Part shown: positions 53,689 through 62,757 of the stretch, in pieces | Numbering within the stretch: position 1 is the stretch's first letter | Layout: each line of letters begins with the position of its first letter | The notes under the pieces: generated by a model | Told to the model about the DNA's origin: nothing | The model's input: only the letters and a program-made list of their open reading frames with translations | Databases searched by the model: none | From: Anatilimnocola floriformis | GTDB lineage: Bacteria > Planctomycetota > Planctomycetia > Pirellulales > Pirellulaceae | Reading direction: 5' to 3' | Length of the DNA stretch: 64,000 nucleotides | Assembly (NCBI RefSeq): GCF_024256385.1 | Contig: NZ_JAMLFW010000001.1 | Location: 2,170,001 to 2,234,000, forward strand | Program-made: the position numbers and the translations under genes

Positions 53689-54792
53689 ATGAAAGCCATC
53701 GCCGTCTATCCAGGCCAGAAAAACAGCGTCCACCTCGAAGAGATTCGCAAACCCGAGGTCACCGATATTCCGAACGACAAGGGGATCCTGGTCAAGGTTC
53801 TCAAGGTCGGCGTTGATGCGACCGACCGCGAAATCAACGACGCTCTGTACGGCCAGGCCCCGCCCGGCGACAAGCACATGGTTATTGGCCATGAGTCGTT
53901 CGGCGTGGTCACCGCCGTCGGCAAGGCTGTGAACCGGGTCAAGGTCGGCGATTACGTCACCGCCACCGTCCGTCGTCCCGGCAAGTCGATCTACGACATG
54001 ATCGGCACGTACGACATGACGAGCGAAGAGACCTACTACGAGCGGGGCATCAACCTGCTGCACGGCTACCTCACCGAGTACTTCGTCGACCACGAAGACT
54101 ACATCGTCAAGGTGCCGAAGGGGCTCAAGCATTTGCATGTGCTGATGGAACCCATGAGCTGCGCCGCGAAAGCCGTGCAACAAGCCTACGAAGTGCAACG
54201 CCGGATGCGCGTCTGGAGCCCGAAGAAGGCCTTTGTGTTTGGCGTTGGCCAAATCGGCTTGCTCTCGGCCCTCATCCTCAAGCTCCGCGGTCTCGAAGTC
54301 TATTCACTGGCTCGTTCGAAAGCCGGCACGCTGAATAGCAAAATCGTGCAAGGACTCGAAGCGACTTACGTCAGTACTTCCGAAACACCGATGGACGAAC
54401 TCGTGAAGAGTGTCGGCAAACCCGACCTCATCATCGACGCCACCGGCAGCAGCCAGATGGCCTTCGACGGCATGCGGTGCCTCGGTCTCAACGGCGTGCT
54501 GGTGTGGACGAGCATCACCGGCGCCGACCGGGCCATTGAAGTGAAGTCGGACAAGATCAATCTCGAATGGGTGCTCGGCAACAAGCTGCTCCTCGGCAGC
54601 GTGAACGCCAACCGCGAGCACTTTGAATCGGGCATCCGCGACCTGGCTCTCGGCGAAATGATGTACCCTGGCGTGGTGCAGCAGATCCTGACGAACCCCG
54701 TCGACGGTCTCGACAAGTACGAAGAGATGATGAAGCTGTTGACGAATGAAAAAGCAGCGCTCAAGGTCTACGTCAACGTCGCCGACGAGTAA
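53689..54792 (+). CDS. Glucose 1-dehydrogenase-like zinc-independent MDR family enzyme
   Basis: A 367-residue medium-chain dehydrogenase/reductase resembling archaeal glucose dehydrogenases: [28 protein letters not shown], a Rossmann motif [26 protein letters not shown] and a C-terminal glucose-dehydrogenase domain with [21 protein letters not shown]. Oxidises glucose (or related aldoses) to the lactone with NAD(P). Catalytic zinc ligands of canonical MDR are in part replaced; [11 protein letters not shown] is conserved. A terminator follows at 54868. Confidence 0.85.
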   Translation: MKAIAVYPGQKNSVHLEEIRKPEVTDIPNDKGILVKVLKVGVDATDREINDALYGQAPPGDKHMVIGHESFGVVTAVGKAVNRVKVGDYVTATVRRPGKSIYDMIGTYDMTSEETYYERGINLLHGYLTEYFVDHEDYIVKVPKGLKHLHVLMEPMSCAAKAVQQAYEVQRRMRVWSPKKAFVFGVGQIGLLSALILKLRGLEVYSLARSKAGTLNSKIVQGLEATYVSTSETPMDELVKSVGKPDLIIDATGSSQMAFDGMRCLGLNGVLVWTSITGADRAIEVKSDKINLEWVLGNKLLLGSVNANREHFESGIRDLALGEMMYPGVVQQILTNPVDGLDKYEEMMKLLTNEKAALKVYVNVADE

Positions 54793-54867
54793 TACGTCGT
54801 ACGCCGGAACAAGTGGTACTCGGCGCAGTTCCGGCAAGAATCGCAGATTGATATCGAAAGCAGCTCC

Positions 54868-54898
54868 AGGACGGACCAATGGTCCGTCCTACTTTTTT
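54868..54898 (+). terminator. Rho-independent terminator of the glucose dehydrogenase gene
   Basis: AGGACGGACC (54868-54877) pairs with GGTCCGTCCT (54881-54890) around a 3-base loop, followed by six T (54893-54898). It lies 76 bases after the stop. The next gene begins 10 bases later. Confidence 0.85.
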
Positions 54899-54908
54899 AG
54901 GTAGGCCG

Positions 54909-55718
54909 ATGAAAGCAACGATTCGCGTCGCCGCCGTGCAGTTGTGTGCCTCCACCGACAAGCGTGCGAATCTGGCGGCAGTCGAAACGCTCGTCAGAAA
55001 AGCGGCAGCCGGCGGAGCCGAGCTGATCGTCCTGCCGGAACTCTTCAACCTCTACGGCAATTTGCGAAAAGCGGCTGCTGAAGCAGAATCGCTCGAGGGG
55101 GAGACGGCAACGCTACTAAAACGTCTGGCCCAGGAATCGAATGCCTGGCTGATCGGCGGCAGTTTTGCGGAAGTGGGCCGCGACGGCAAAGCATTCAACA
55201 CAAGCCTGGCGATCGATCCCGCCGGCGAAGTTCGCGGCAGCTACCGCAAGATGCATCTCTTCGACGTCGATCTCGGCGAAACGCTGCGGGTCAAGGAATC
55301 CGACAACCTCCTTCCCGGTCAAGATATCGGCTATGTCGAAACACCGCTGGCGAACGTCGGCTTGTCGATTTGTTACGACCTGCGGTTTCCGGAACTTTAT
55401 CGCCAGCAGTCCCGTCGCGGCGCCGAGTTGCTCTGCATTCCAGCCGCCTTCACGCAGAAGACGGGCCGCGATCACTGGCATCTGCTAGTCCGTGCGCGGG
55501 CGGTAGAGAACCAATGCTACGCAATCGCTGCCAACCAAGTTGGCGAGCACGCGCCAGGGAGCGTCAGCTACGGCCATTCGTTGATTGTCGATCCCTGGGG
55601 TCGTGTGCTGGCCGAAGGATCGGATGGCGAACCGGGCGTGATCACGGCAGAACTCTCGGCAGAGGTGCTGAACGATGTCCGCCGCAAGTTGCCGGCGCTG
55701 CAGCATCGCATCTTGTAG
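54909..55718 (+). CDS. Carbon-nitrogen hydrolase (nitrilase superfamily, Nit2-like)
   Basis: A 269-residue omega-amidase/nitrilase-fold protein with the Glu-Lys-Cys triad: VLPELFN (Glu), YRKMHLFDVD (Lys), and LSICYDLRFPELYRQ (Cys). Start at ATG 54909 gives MKATIRVAAVQLCAST, a normal N-terminus. Likely hydrolyses deaminated-glutathione or omega-amides (Nit1/Nit2 group). It stands after a strong terminator, so it has its own promoter or is read through. Confidence 0.88.
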   Translation: MKATIRVAAVQLCASTDKRANLAAVETLVRKAAAGGAELIVLPELFNLYGNLRKAAAEAESLEGETATLLKRLAQESNAWLIGGSFAEVGRDGKAFNTSLAIDPAGEVRGSYRKMHLFDVDLGETLRVKESDNLLPGQDIGYVETPLANVGLSICYDLRFPELYRQQSRRGAELLCIPAAFTQKTGRDHWHLLVRARAVENQCYAIAANQVGEHAPGSVSYGHSLIVDPWGRVLAEGSDGEPGVITAELSAEVLNDVRRKLPALQHRIL

Positions 55719-55877
55719 GCACTTAGACCGCAGGTTGCGAATAAGAATCGGTCGTTTATTTAGCCACCAGCTTCAGCTGGTGGTGTTGAATCAAAGAGTG
55801 ACCGGCTTTAGCCATTGATCTCGCGCGCCGATGGATGGCTAAAGCCGCATGCATTTTTCGCTGCAAGCCACCAGCTA

Positions 55878-56908
55878 GTGCGTTTCCATGACCCATCTAG
55901 CGCCAGGTGGGCAAGGTCGGTAACTTAGGGATCATCTCAAGGAGGTGTGGTCTGATGGAACCGATTGCCGTGGAAATTCGCACCGAGATTCTTGCCGCTT
56001 GCGATGCTGGCGAGGGCACACGCATCGTCGCCGTACGCTACGGCGTGTCGGAGTCGTGGGTGCGACGCGTGAAGCAGCAGCGTCGCGAATCGAATCAGCT
56101 TGGCCCGAAGACGGCAGCGCCGCGGCAGCCCGAGTGGAAGGCGTGGGGCGATTGGTTGGTGGCGAAAGTCACGGCTCAGCCGGACATTTATTTGCGCGAG
56201 CTGCAGGCGGAACTCAAGGCCGAGCGCGGCGAAGAAGTTTGTTTGATGACGATCTGCAATGCGTGTCGCGCGCTCGAGCTCACGCGAAAAAAAAGACGCT
56301 GATTGCGAGCGAGCATGATCGTCCGGATGTTGTCGAGAAGCGCGAGAAGTGGCGCGCTGAGCAGCAAACCATTCCTCCCGAAAAAGCAGTTTTCATCGAT
56401 GAAACGTGGGCCAAAACTTGTATGACGCGGACCTATGGGCGTTCGCTCATTGGTACGCGACTGATCGAAAAAGTTCCCAGCGGCCGTTGGGAAACAACGA
56501 CGTTTCTCGGTGCGATGCGAGCCGAAGGATTTATCGCGCCGCTGACAGTCGAAGGAGCCATTAACGGCGAGCTGTTTCTTTCTTGGGTGCGGAAAGAACT
56601 ATCGCCGGTGTTGCGGCCTGGCGACATTGTCGTGATGGATAATCTCTCCAGCCACAAAGTGGCCGGCGTCCGCGAAGCGATTGAAGCCGTAGGTGCCGAG
56701 GTGCGTTACTTGCCGCCGTACTCACCCGACTTGAACCCGATCGAACTGGCGTTCGCGAAGTTCAAAAAGCTACTGCGCGATGGCGCGCGACGCACCGTCG
56801 AAAAACTTTGGGAGCTATGCGGCACACTGCTCGATGAATTCACCGAGCAGGAGTGCCGCAACTACTTCAAGCACTGCGGCTACCGCTACACCTAAGATGG
56901 AAACGCAC
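55878..56908 (+). mobile_element. IS630-family insertion sequence
   Basis: A 1031-bp element with 12-bp perfect terminal repeats (GTGCGTTTCCAT at 55878-55889, complement at 56897-56908), flanked by TA dinucleotides at 55876-55877 and 56909-56910, the target duplication of the IS630/Tc1 group. It carries one transposase encoded by two overlapping frames. All parts look intact. Confidence 0.92.
55955..56895 (+). CDS. IS630 transposase, two frames joined by -1 frameshift
   Basis: Frame one (55955-56302) starts at an ATG with AAGGAGG 9 bases upstream and encodes a helix-turn-helix DNA-binding region ([21 protein letters not shown]). At 56287-56294 lie eight A (CGA-AAA-AAA-AGA), an A_AAA_AAA slippery site. 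A -1 slip enters the second frame, giving about 313 residues in total. The second part has the DDE catalytic residues: FIDETW (first Asp), [10 protein letters not shown] (second Asp) and [15 protein letters not shown] (Glu). So the transposase is probably functional. Confidence 0.88.
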
Positions 56909-56925
56909 TAAAGCTGGTGGCTAAA

Positions 56926-57578
56926 CGGCAGCGAACAACTTTGATAAATGCGTACGGAATCGATCGCTAACTAGAATTTCACGGATCACCAGATACACGT
57001 CACATACACAGTAACTATTAACAATAACTTGTTATTAACAGTAATAATTCTGCAGCTCATCTCCGTGTGACTTCGCGGTTTGCTTGTTGCTAGCTGCAAG
57101 AAAAATTCTGCGGGCATCCTTGCTTGACAACGGCCCGCGACTTCGCACAATGTCGCAAGTCGGATCGATTGCCGGAACAATACGCTCGATACGATGATGA
57201 AGAGGCATCTAAGCCTGAGTTGATAGTGCCCGCAAACTTGCCTGCGACCAACGCTCGGAACTGATCATCCCGAATCGTGATTCGCCGGTCTTATCGCTAA
57301 CCTTTGGTTGAGCGGCGCACTCCTTCATCATTCGTCACGTATTGCCGGCAGGTCAGCCAGTGGAAGCACCACGCGCAATCGCTCACACCTTGGGCATGGA
57401 ACTGCGATCGTGTTGTTTCCGTAGCAATCAGACCAGCGGGTACGCTCGCTAAGAAACAGATCCGACTCAAAAGCAAAGCTACTGGGGGCCGGCGACTGAT
57501 GTTGGAGCGACAGTCGGCGACCTAGTCGAGGAACGGAGGCCCCCCCATGGTTTTTGTTATCAGTGTTAAAATTCGCTG
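56926..57578. other. Long intergenic region, no gene seen
   Basis: About 650 bases with only short, unconvincing frames. An AT-rich palindromic patch (AATAAC-TT-GTTATT, about 57023-57037) lies near the left. No DnaA boxes or tRNA could be found by eye. It probably contains the folK promoter just before 57579. Confidence 0.4.
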
Positions 57579-58328
57579 ATGGCGAATTGCTTGCTCAGTT
57601 TGGGTTCGAATCTCGGCGATCGCGGCGCGCATCTGCAAGCGGCGCTGCGGAGCCTGAGTTCTCTTCCCCAAACGGTTCTTCTCGCGCAAAGTTCCTTTCG
57701 CGATACAAAACCGGTCGGTGGTCCTGCGGCGCAAGATCCGTTTCTCAATGCGGCAGCGCTGATCGAGACTTCGTTATCAGCACAGCAACTACTCGCCGAA
57801 CTGCAGAGGATCGAAAACGAACTCGGTCGCGTGCGCACGGAACGCTGGGGGCCGCGAACGATAGACCTCGATCTGCTGCTCTATGACAAACTGGAACTGG
57901 AATCACCTGAATTGACCCTGCCGCATCCGCGAATGTCATTTCGGCGGTTCGTTCTGGAACCGGCAAACGAGATCGCGGCGGAGATGGTCTATCCGATCAA
58001 TGGTTGGACGATCGCTCGATTGCTGGAAAATATTTGCAAGCTGCCGGCTGAGATCGCGCTGTCACCGGGGTTGTCGGAATCCGAATTGCGGATTGACCAT
58101 TCTCCAGAGTGGGCGCTTGTGGACTTCGATGAGCAATCGCGCCGCGAGTTGCACGGCGGAGTAAAGCCGCGTTTGGTGGTTGTCTGGCATCCGGCCGATG
58201 CACCGAGTCTTTCGCGGCTGCGTCGAATTCGTCGCCGCCCTGATTCGCCGCCCATGCTGTGGATTGCTGGCGCCTCGTTCGAACAAGCACGGCAAGAGGT
58301 CATCGCCGCAATGGCTGCGATGGAATAA
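57579..58328 (+). CDS. folK: HPPK (folate synthesis) with C-terminal extension
   Basis: A 249-residue protein. The first about 155 residues match 2-amino-4-hydroxy-6-hydroxymethyldihydropteridine pyrophosphokinase: LLSLGSNLGDRGAHL, ELQRIENELGR, GPRTIDLDLLLYD (catalytic Asp pair), LPHPRM and RRFVLEPANEIAAEM. It transfers pyrophosphate from ATP to hydroxymethyl-dihydropterin. The remaining 90 or so residues (with RLVVVWHPADAPSLSRLRR) are not part of standard HPPK and could bind a partner. panC follows 131 bases later. Confidence 0.88.
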   Translation: MANCLLSLGSNLGDRGAHLQAALRSLSSLPQTVLLAQSSFRDTKPVGGPAAQDPFLNAAALIETSLSAQQLLAELQRIENELGRVRTERWGPRTIDLDLLLYDKLELESPELTLPHPRMSFRRFVLEPANEIAAEMVYPINGWTIARLLENICKLPAEIALSPGLSESELRIDHSPEWALVDFDEQSRRELHGGVKPRLVVVWHPADAPSLSRLRRIRRRPDSPPMLWIAGASFEQARQEVIAAMAAME

Positions 58329-58459
58329 AATCGAATTTGTCTCATCAGCGGGTGCAAGCCACGGCTTGGCAGTTTGCACCGACCGAGCCGGAGGCTAGCG
58401 CCTGGCGGCTGATTTGGGACAATCGTCGGGTTGCTTAGGCGCGAAAGGCGGGCAGAGTC

Positions 58460-59332
58460 TTGGCGGAACAATCTCAACCTCGGATTATTGAAACAGCAGC
58501 CAGCATGCGCGCAGAGGTTCGCCGCTTGCAGCGCGAGGGACTGCGCGTCGGCCTGGTGCCGACGATGGGCGCTTTGCACGATGGGCATCTGAGCCTGGTG
58601 CGAATGGCGCAGAAAAGTTGCGATCGGGTCGTGACCACCATTTTCGTAAATCCGACGCAATTCGGCCCACAGGAAGATTTTTCTCGCTATCCGCGGACGC
58701 TCGAGCGCGATTTGCAGTTACTGCGAGAAGCCGGTTGCCAATACGTCTTTGTGCCGAGTAAGGATGAGGTTTATCCGCCCGGTTATTCGACCGAGGTCGA
58801 TCCACCCGCCGTGGCCAAGCGCTGGGAAGGGGAATGCCGGCCGGGGCATTTTCGCGGTGTGTGCACGGTCGTGCTGAAGTTGTTCAACATGATCCCCGCC
58901 GATGTTGCGGTGTTCGGCCAGAAGGATTTTCAGCAGGCGGCCGTTCTGCAGCAGATGGCCCGCGATCTGAATGTCGGCATGCAAATCAAAATCGGGCCGA
59001 CCATTCGCGAAGTCGATGGCTTGGCGATGAGTTCGCGCAATCGCTATCTCTCGCCAGAAGAGCGGCAGCGGGCTCTGTCGTTGTCCCAAAGTTTAAACGC
59101 GGCGCAGGCTGCAGTTGCCGCCGGTGAGAAGCGTGCTGTCACTCTCGCAGCCATGATTGGCGAAACGCTGCAGCCGCAAGTCGATCACATCGATTACGTT
59201 GCCATCGCCGATGCCGAGACGCTTGAACCGGTTGACGCAATCGGCCCGAACACGGTCATTTTGCTCGCCGTGAAAATCGGCAAGACGCGGTTGATCGACA
59301 ATTGCCTTCTCTCTCCCACTCGCCACGAATAG
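58460..59332 (+). CDS. panC: Pantoate--beta-alanine ligase
   Basis: A 290-residue enzyme of pantothenate synthesis; joins pantoate and beta-alanine with ATP. Motifs: LVPTMGALHDGHLSL (HIGH-like), FVNPTQFGPQEDFSRYPR, GQKDFQQAAVL and MSSRNRYLS (KMSKS-like). Start TTG 58460 with AGGCGGG about 8 bases before it. Followed after 12 bases by lgt. Confidence 0.94.
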   Translation: MAEQSQPRIIETAASMRAEVRRLQREGLRVGLVPTMGALHDGHLSLVRMAQKSCDRVVTTIFVNPTQFGPQEDFSRYPRTLERDLQLLREAGCQYVFVPSKDEVYPPGYSTEVDPPAVAKRWEGECRPGHFRGVCTVVLKLFNMIPADVAVFGQKDFQQAAVLQQMARDLNVGMQIKIGPTIREVDGLAMSSRNRYLSPEERQRALSLSQSLNAAQAAVAAGEKRAVTLAAMIGETLQPQVDHIDYVAIADAETLEPVDAIGPNTVILLAVKIGKTRLIDNCLLSPTRHE

Positions 59333-59344
59333 GAACGGAATCCC

Positions 59345-60685
59345 GTGCGCTCGACTCTTTTTCTTGTTCCTCAATTCATCCCCGGCGATCCGTTACATCT
59401 GCAGGTCTTCGGCTTCGGCTGGCTGTTGATTTTGTGGCTGGTGATCGCTGTCGGTCTCGTCATTGGTTGGTCGCGCTGGTCGAAGAGTGCGCTTGATTGG
59501 TACGGGCTGCTCCCCTACATCGGTCTCGTCGGTGTCGGCATTGTTTTCGTGCTGCCGAACCTGCTGGTCAAGGACGAGGCGGGTAACGTAGGTCTGCCGA
59601 TTCGCACGTATGGGCTGTTCATGGTGACTGCCGTGATCAGCGGTGTGCTGCTGGCGGCCTATCGCGCGCGGAAGATGGGCATCGATCCGGAAGTGATTTA
59701 TACGCTGGCGATGATGATGACGATTTCGGGCATTGTCGGCGCGCGGGCTTTTTTCGTCATTCAGTATTTCAACCAATTCTGGGTGCCGGGAAGCATCGTC
59801 GGGACCTTGCAAAAAATCGCCAACGTGCCGCAAGGTGGCCTCGTTGTTTATGGCGCGGTGCTCGGCTCGTTTCCCGTCGGCGTGTGGTATTTGTGGAGCC
59901 GCAAGTTGCCGCCGCTGGTGATTGCCGACATCACCGCGCCGAGCTTGCTGATGGGGCTGGCGATCGGCCGGATGGGTTGCTTCATGAACGGCTGTTGCTA
60001 CGGCGGGTTTTGTACGTTGGAACCGCCAGCCGTGACCTTTCCCGCCGGCAGTCCGCCGTATCAACAGCAAGAAATGCAAGGCTGGCGAACTGGCGTTTGG
60101 CTGAAGCAAGAAGAAATCGACAAGCAAAAAAAAGCTCTGACCAACGCTGCGGATCTGCCGCCGCCGAAAATCATTGTGGCCTATGTCGCGCCGAACTCGG
60201 CTGCTTCGTCTTCCAAGGTGAAGGTGGGAGAGGTCATTACCAAAATTGGCGGCAAGGCGGTGGAATCGCTCAGCGACGCTCAGGAGCAACTGCGAAAAAG
60301 CGATGCTGCGGTGGAAATTCAATTCGCCAACGGCATGATCAAGCGCTGGACGCTCAACCGGCCGCCGCCGCGCAGTGCGCCGGTGCATCCCGCGCAGGTC
60401 TATGCTGCCGTTGATGCCGGCTTGCTGGCGCTGCTGCTGTGGGCGTTCTATCCGTTCCGTCGCCACGATGGCGAAGTGACGGCGCTGATGTTCACGCTCC
60501 ATCCCATGTCGCGATTTCTGCTCGAGATCGTCCGCGTCGACGAGGGTGGCCAGTTCGGCACGGGCTTGACGATTTCACAGTGGGTCAGCATCGGCCTGTT
60601 TCTCATCGGCCTGGCCCTGTGGTGGTATGTCGAAAACCAACCGCGCGGCAGCGTCGTTCCCGCGAAACGCCTCGCCGTTGCGTGA
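59345..60685 (+). CDS. lgt: Prolipoprotein diacylglyceryl transferase with PDZ-like insertion
   Basis: A 446-residue polytopic membrane enzyme, longer than the usual 260-300. It transfers diacylglycerol to lipobox Cys. The signature GRMGCFMNGCCYGG is at about 208-221, and later HPAQVYAAVDAG and HPMSRFLLEIVRVDEGGQFGTGLTISQ complete the active site. Between them, residues about 275-336 read as a PDZ-like domain (KIIVAYVAPNSAASSSKVKVGEVITKIGGKAVESL). Start is GTG 59345. At least one lipoprotein substrate gene lies in this window (5547). Confidence 0.87.
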   Translation: MRSTLFLVPQFIPGDPLHLQVFGFGWLLILWLVIAVGLVIGWSRWSKSALDWYGLLPYIGLVGVGIVFVLPNLLVKDEAGNVGLPIRTYGLFMVTAVISGVLLAAYRARKMGIDPEVIYTLAMMMTISGIVGARAFFVIQYFNQFWVPGSIVGTLQKIANVPQGGLVVYGAVLGSFPVGVWYLWSRKLPPLVIADITAPSLLMGLAIGRMGCFMNGCCYGGFCTLEPPAVTFPAGSPPYQQQEMQGWRTGVWLKQEEIDKQKKALTNAADLPPPKIIVAYVAPNSAASSSKVKVGEVITKIGGKAVESLSDAQEQLRKSDAAVEIQFANGMIKRWTLNRPPPRSAPVHPAQVYAAVDAGLLALLLWAFYPFRRHDGEVTALMFTLHPMSRFLLEIVRVDEGGQFGTGLTISQWVSIGLFLIGLALWWYVENQPRGSVVPAKRLAVA

Positions 60686-60713
60686 GTTCGTGGCCGAAAC
60701 GAGTTTGTGAACG

Positions 60714-61070
60714 ATGCCGCAATTCGTGATTCTCCATCATCGCCTCCCCGCCGAGTCAGGCCGGGGTGATCACTTCGACCTGATGCTCGAGGACGGCCCG
60801 GGCGGTTTGCTGACCTGGGCCGTGGCGAAAATTCCAAGTTCGCGCGAGCAACCGGCGGAACAGTTGCCGCCGCACCGTCGCGACTATCTCACGTACGAAG
60901 GGCCGATCTCAAACAATCGCGGCGAAGTACAGCGTGTGGCAGCAGGGACGTTTGAATGGCTCCGGCGGGATGAGGCGGAAGTGCGCGTACGGCTGACGAG
61001 CATGGAGCTTTCGGGAGAGCTTGCGCTGCGACGACAGGCTGGGGCCTGGCTGGTGCAGTTGACTGCCTGA
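60714..61070 (+). CDS. LigD-type 3'-phosphoesterase (PE) domain protein
   Basis: A 118-residue protein matching the 3'-phosphoesterase domain of LigD in small form: FVILHHRLP, HFDLMLEDG, LLTWAVAKIP, HRRDYLTYEGPISNNRGEV and a Gly-rich tail. In LigD this domain trims 3' ends during non-homologous end joining. Here it is free-standing, without ligase or polymerase domains. Role in repair is inferred. Confidence 0.7.
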   Translation: MPQFVILHHRLPAESGRGDHFDLMLEDGPGGLLTWAVAKIPSSREQPAEQLPPHRRDYLTYEGPISNNRGEVQRVAAGTFEWLRRDEAEVRVRLTSMELSGELALRRQAGAWLVQLTA

Positions 61071-61832
61071 CTTTGTGCCGGCGATTCGTATTTGACCTGG
61101 CGTGTCCATTTGTATACACTTATTCGGCAAGTGCTTCTCAGGTCATTGACAAGTCGGTAGTTTTCATTGCGCACGTTGGTTGGAGTTGCAATCAACGTGT
61201 TGATTTATTTCTTGGGTGTGAACGAGCGAAATCCGCGTTCTCGAAGTTCCGCCGGTCGTTATCGAACAGCCCGGCGGCGGTTATCACGCGGCGGAGAGGT
61301 GTGATAAAAGGTTATAGGCTGCTGGCGCTCTTTTGCTGTAAGTGATGCTGGAATAGAGGGTTACGGTATTTTGGAAATGAGATTGCCTGTTATATAACCA
61401 CTCCCTGAACTGAGGGTTTTGGAGTCCGGGTCAGGTTGCATCCATGAATTCTCATTTTTCTGACGGAAAACTCATCCCAGCCGTCAAAGTTTGCCGATAC
61501 TGGGGAGGCAACCGTAGGGCTGTCGATCGCTAGCGGGATTTTGCGCGTCGTTCACGTGCGGAAATGCCTGCGAAATCGGCGGGAAGATGGCGAACCATGG
61601 CCCCTCGGTCAGCGTAGGTCAGTAGGCGTAAACTTCTGACCTTTACCCATTCGAGAGATTGCGGCACAATCCGCCCTGCCAATGTTTCAAGGGCAGCCGC
61701 AACCTTCCCGAGTTCCAGCAATTCGGGGCTGGTCCCCCAAAAACCCGAACCCAGGCGTGCGAAACCGCCGGCTATGAGAGCCTCGATTCGCACTGGTCAG
61801 GACGACCGAAAAATTAGCAAGGAGTGCTGAGC
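61071..61832. other. Long intergenic region, no gene seen
   Basis: About 760 bases before the OmpH-like gene. Small frames (for example 61530-61793 on the minus strand) are not convincing. No tRNA or long repeat was found by eye. It should contain the promoter for the envelope genes that follow. Base composition is AT-richer at 61330-61400. Confidence 0.4.
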
Positions 61833-62621
61833 GTGAAAGTCTGCTTTCCCGCCACGTTTGTGGCAGGCGTCATGTTTTGTTTGATCCCGGCCGCCGCATT
61901 TGCCCAAGTTGGTGGTGCACCTGGTGCTGCTCCTGGCATGGCTCCCGGCGCTCGCCCGCCGGCCGCTGCCGCTCCGGCAGCAACAGCTCCCGCCGCGGGA
62001 CCACGAGCCGCCACGCCGATCGTGGTGATCGACATCGCCAAGGTCTTCAAGGGTCACTATCGCTTTAATCAGCAGATGGGCGACATCAAGAAAGACATCG
62101 AAGACTTCGATGGCTATGTCAAGAACGAAACCAACAAGCTCAAGGCCATGGGCGAAGCCCTGCAGAGCTATCGAGCCGGTTCGCTCGAATACAAGCAAAA
62201 GGAAGAAGAGGCCGCTCGCCTGACTTCCGACCTGCAAGTCAAAGTCGGCCTGAAGAAGAAAGAGCTCCTCGAAAACGAAGCTCGCGTCTACTTCAACGTC
62301 TACCGCGATCTGGAACAGAAGGTTGCGATCTTCGCTCAGCAGAACCAGATCATGATGGTTCTCCGCTTTAACAGCGACGAGATGAAGGAAGACGATCGCA
62401 ACAGCGTGCTGCAAGGCGTGAACCGCGCGGTTGTGTACTACAACCCGGGCCTCGACGTGACGCAGCACTTGCTGGTGGAACTCAACCGCGGTGTGCCTCC
62501 CTACAACCCGCCAGCTCCGGCCGGTGGCGCGACGGGCCCGCAGGCCAACAACAACTTCAACAACCGTCCGCAGATTCCAGGACCGAATGGTCAGCCAGTT
62601 CAGCCGAACCGGCCCCGGTAA
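61833..62621 (+). CDS. OmpH/Skp-like periplasmic chaperone protein
   Basis: A 262-residue exported protein with a signal peptide (MKVCFPATFVAGVMFCLIPAAAFA). A low-complexity Ala/Pro-rich segment follows, then the Skp/OmpH pattern IVVIDIAKVFKGHYRFNQQMGDIKKDIEDFDG, a long coiled coil (about 85-190), and a Pro/Asn-rich C-terminus. Skp-like chaperones carry outer-membrane proteins across the periplasm. The GTG at 61833 with AAGGAG 9 bases before was chosen as start; an in-frame GTG at 61824 sits on the ribosome site itself. It precedes lpxC. Confidence 0.82.
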   Translation: MKVCFPATFVAGVMFCLIPAAAFAQVGGAPGAAPGMAPGARPPAAAAPAATAPAAGPRAATPIVVIDIAKVFKGHYRFNQQMGDIKKDIEDFDGYVKNETNKLKAMGEALQSYRAGSLEYKQKEEEAARLTSDLQVKVGLKKKELLENEARVYFNVYRDLEQKVAIFAQQNQIMMVLRFNSDEMKEDDRNSVLQGVNRAVVYYNPGLDVTQHLLVELNRGVPPYNPPAPAGGATGPQANNNFNNRPQIPGPNGQPVQPNRPR

Positions 62622-62757
62622 CTGCGGTTGGACGTAGTCACTTTCACCGGCCCGGAATCCTGCAAACCGTGGTCGGTGGTATCGCGTGGTCTGGCTCTGG
62701 AAAATCTTCCTGCGGCTGGTCTCGCTTCCTTCACCACCTTGAGCTGATGCAACTTTG

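Larger units (their letters stand above)
55759..56925. repeat. Multi-hairpin palindromic repeat split by IS630
   Basis: Outer arms TTTAGCCACCAGCTT (55759-55773) and AAGCTGGTGGCTAAA (56911-56925) are perfect complements. Between them: hairpin CCACCAGCT/AGCTGGTGG (55764-55783) and CGGCTTTAGCCAT/ATGGCTAAAGCCG (55803-55847, 13 bp perfect). Removing the IS restores a third palindrome, AGCCACCAGC-TAAA-GCTGGTGGCT, whose central TA is the insertion point. Confidence 0.82.

Noticed and set aside
57005-57055. AT-rich patch with AATAAC/GTTATT as a possible replication origin
   Set aside because: No DnaA-box clusters (TTATCCACA-type) nearby and no dnaA, dnaN or parAB genes.
61530-61793. 87-codon minus-strand frame before the OmpH-like gene
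   Set aside because: No ribosome site, no family resemblance, in a GC-rich stretch where random frames of this length are common.
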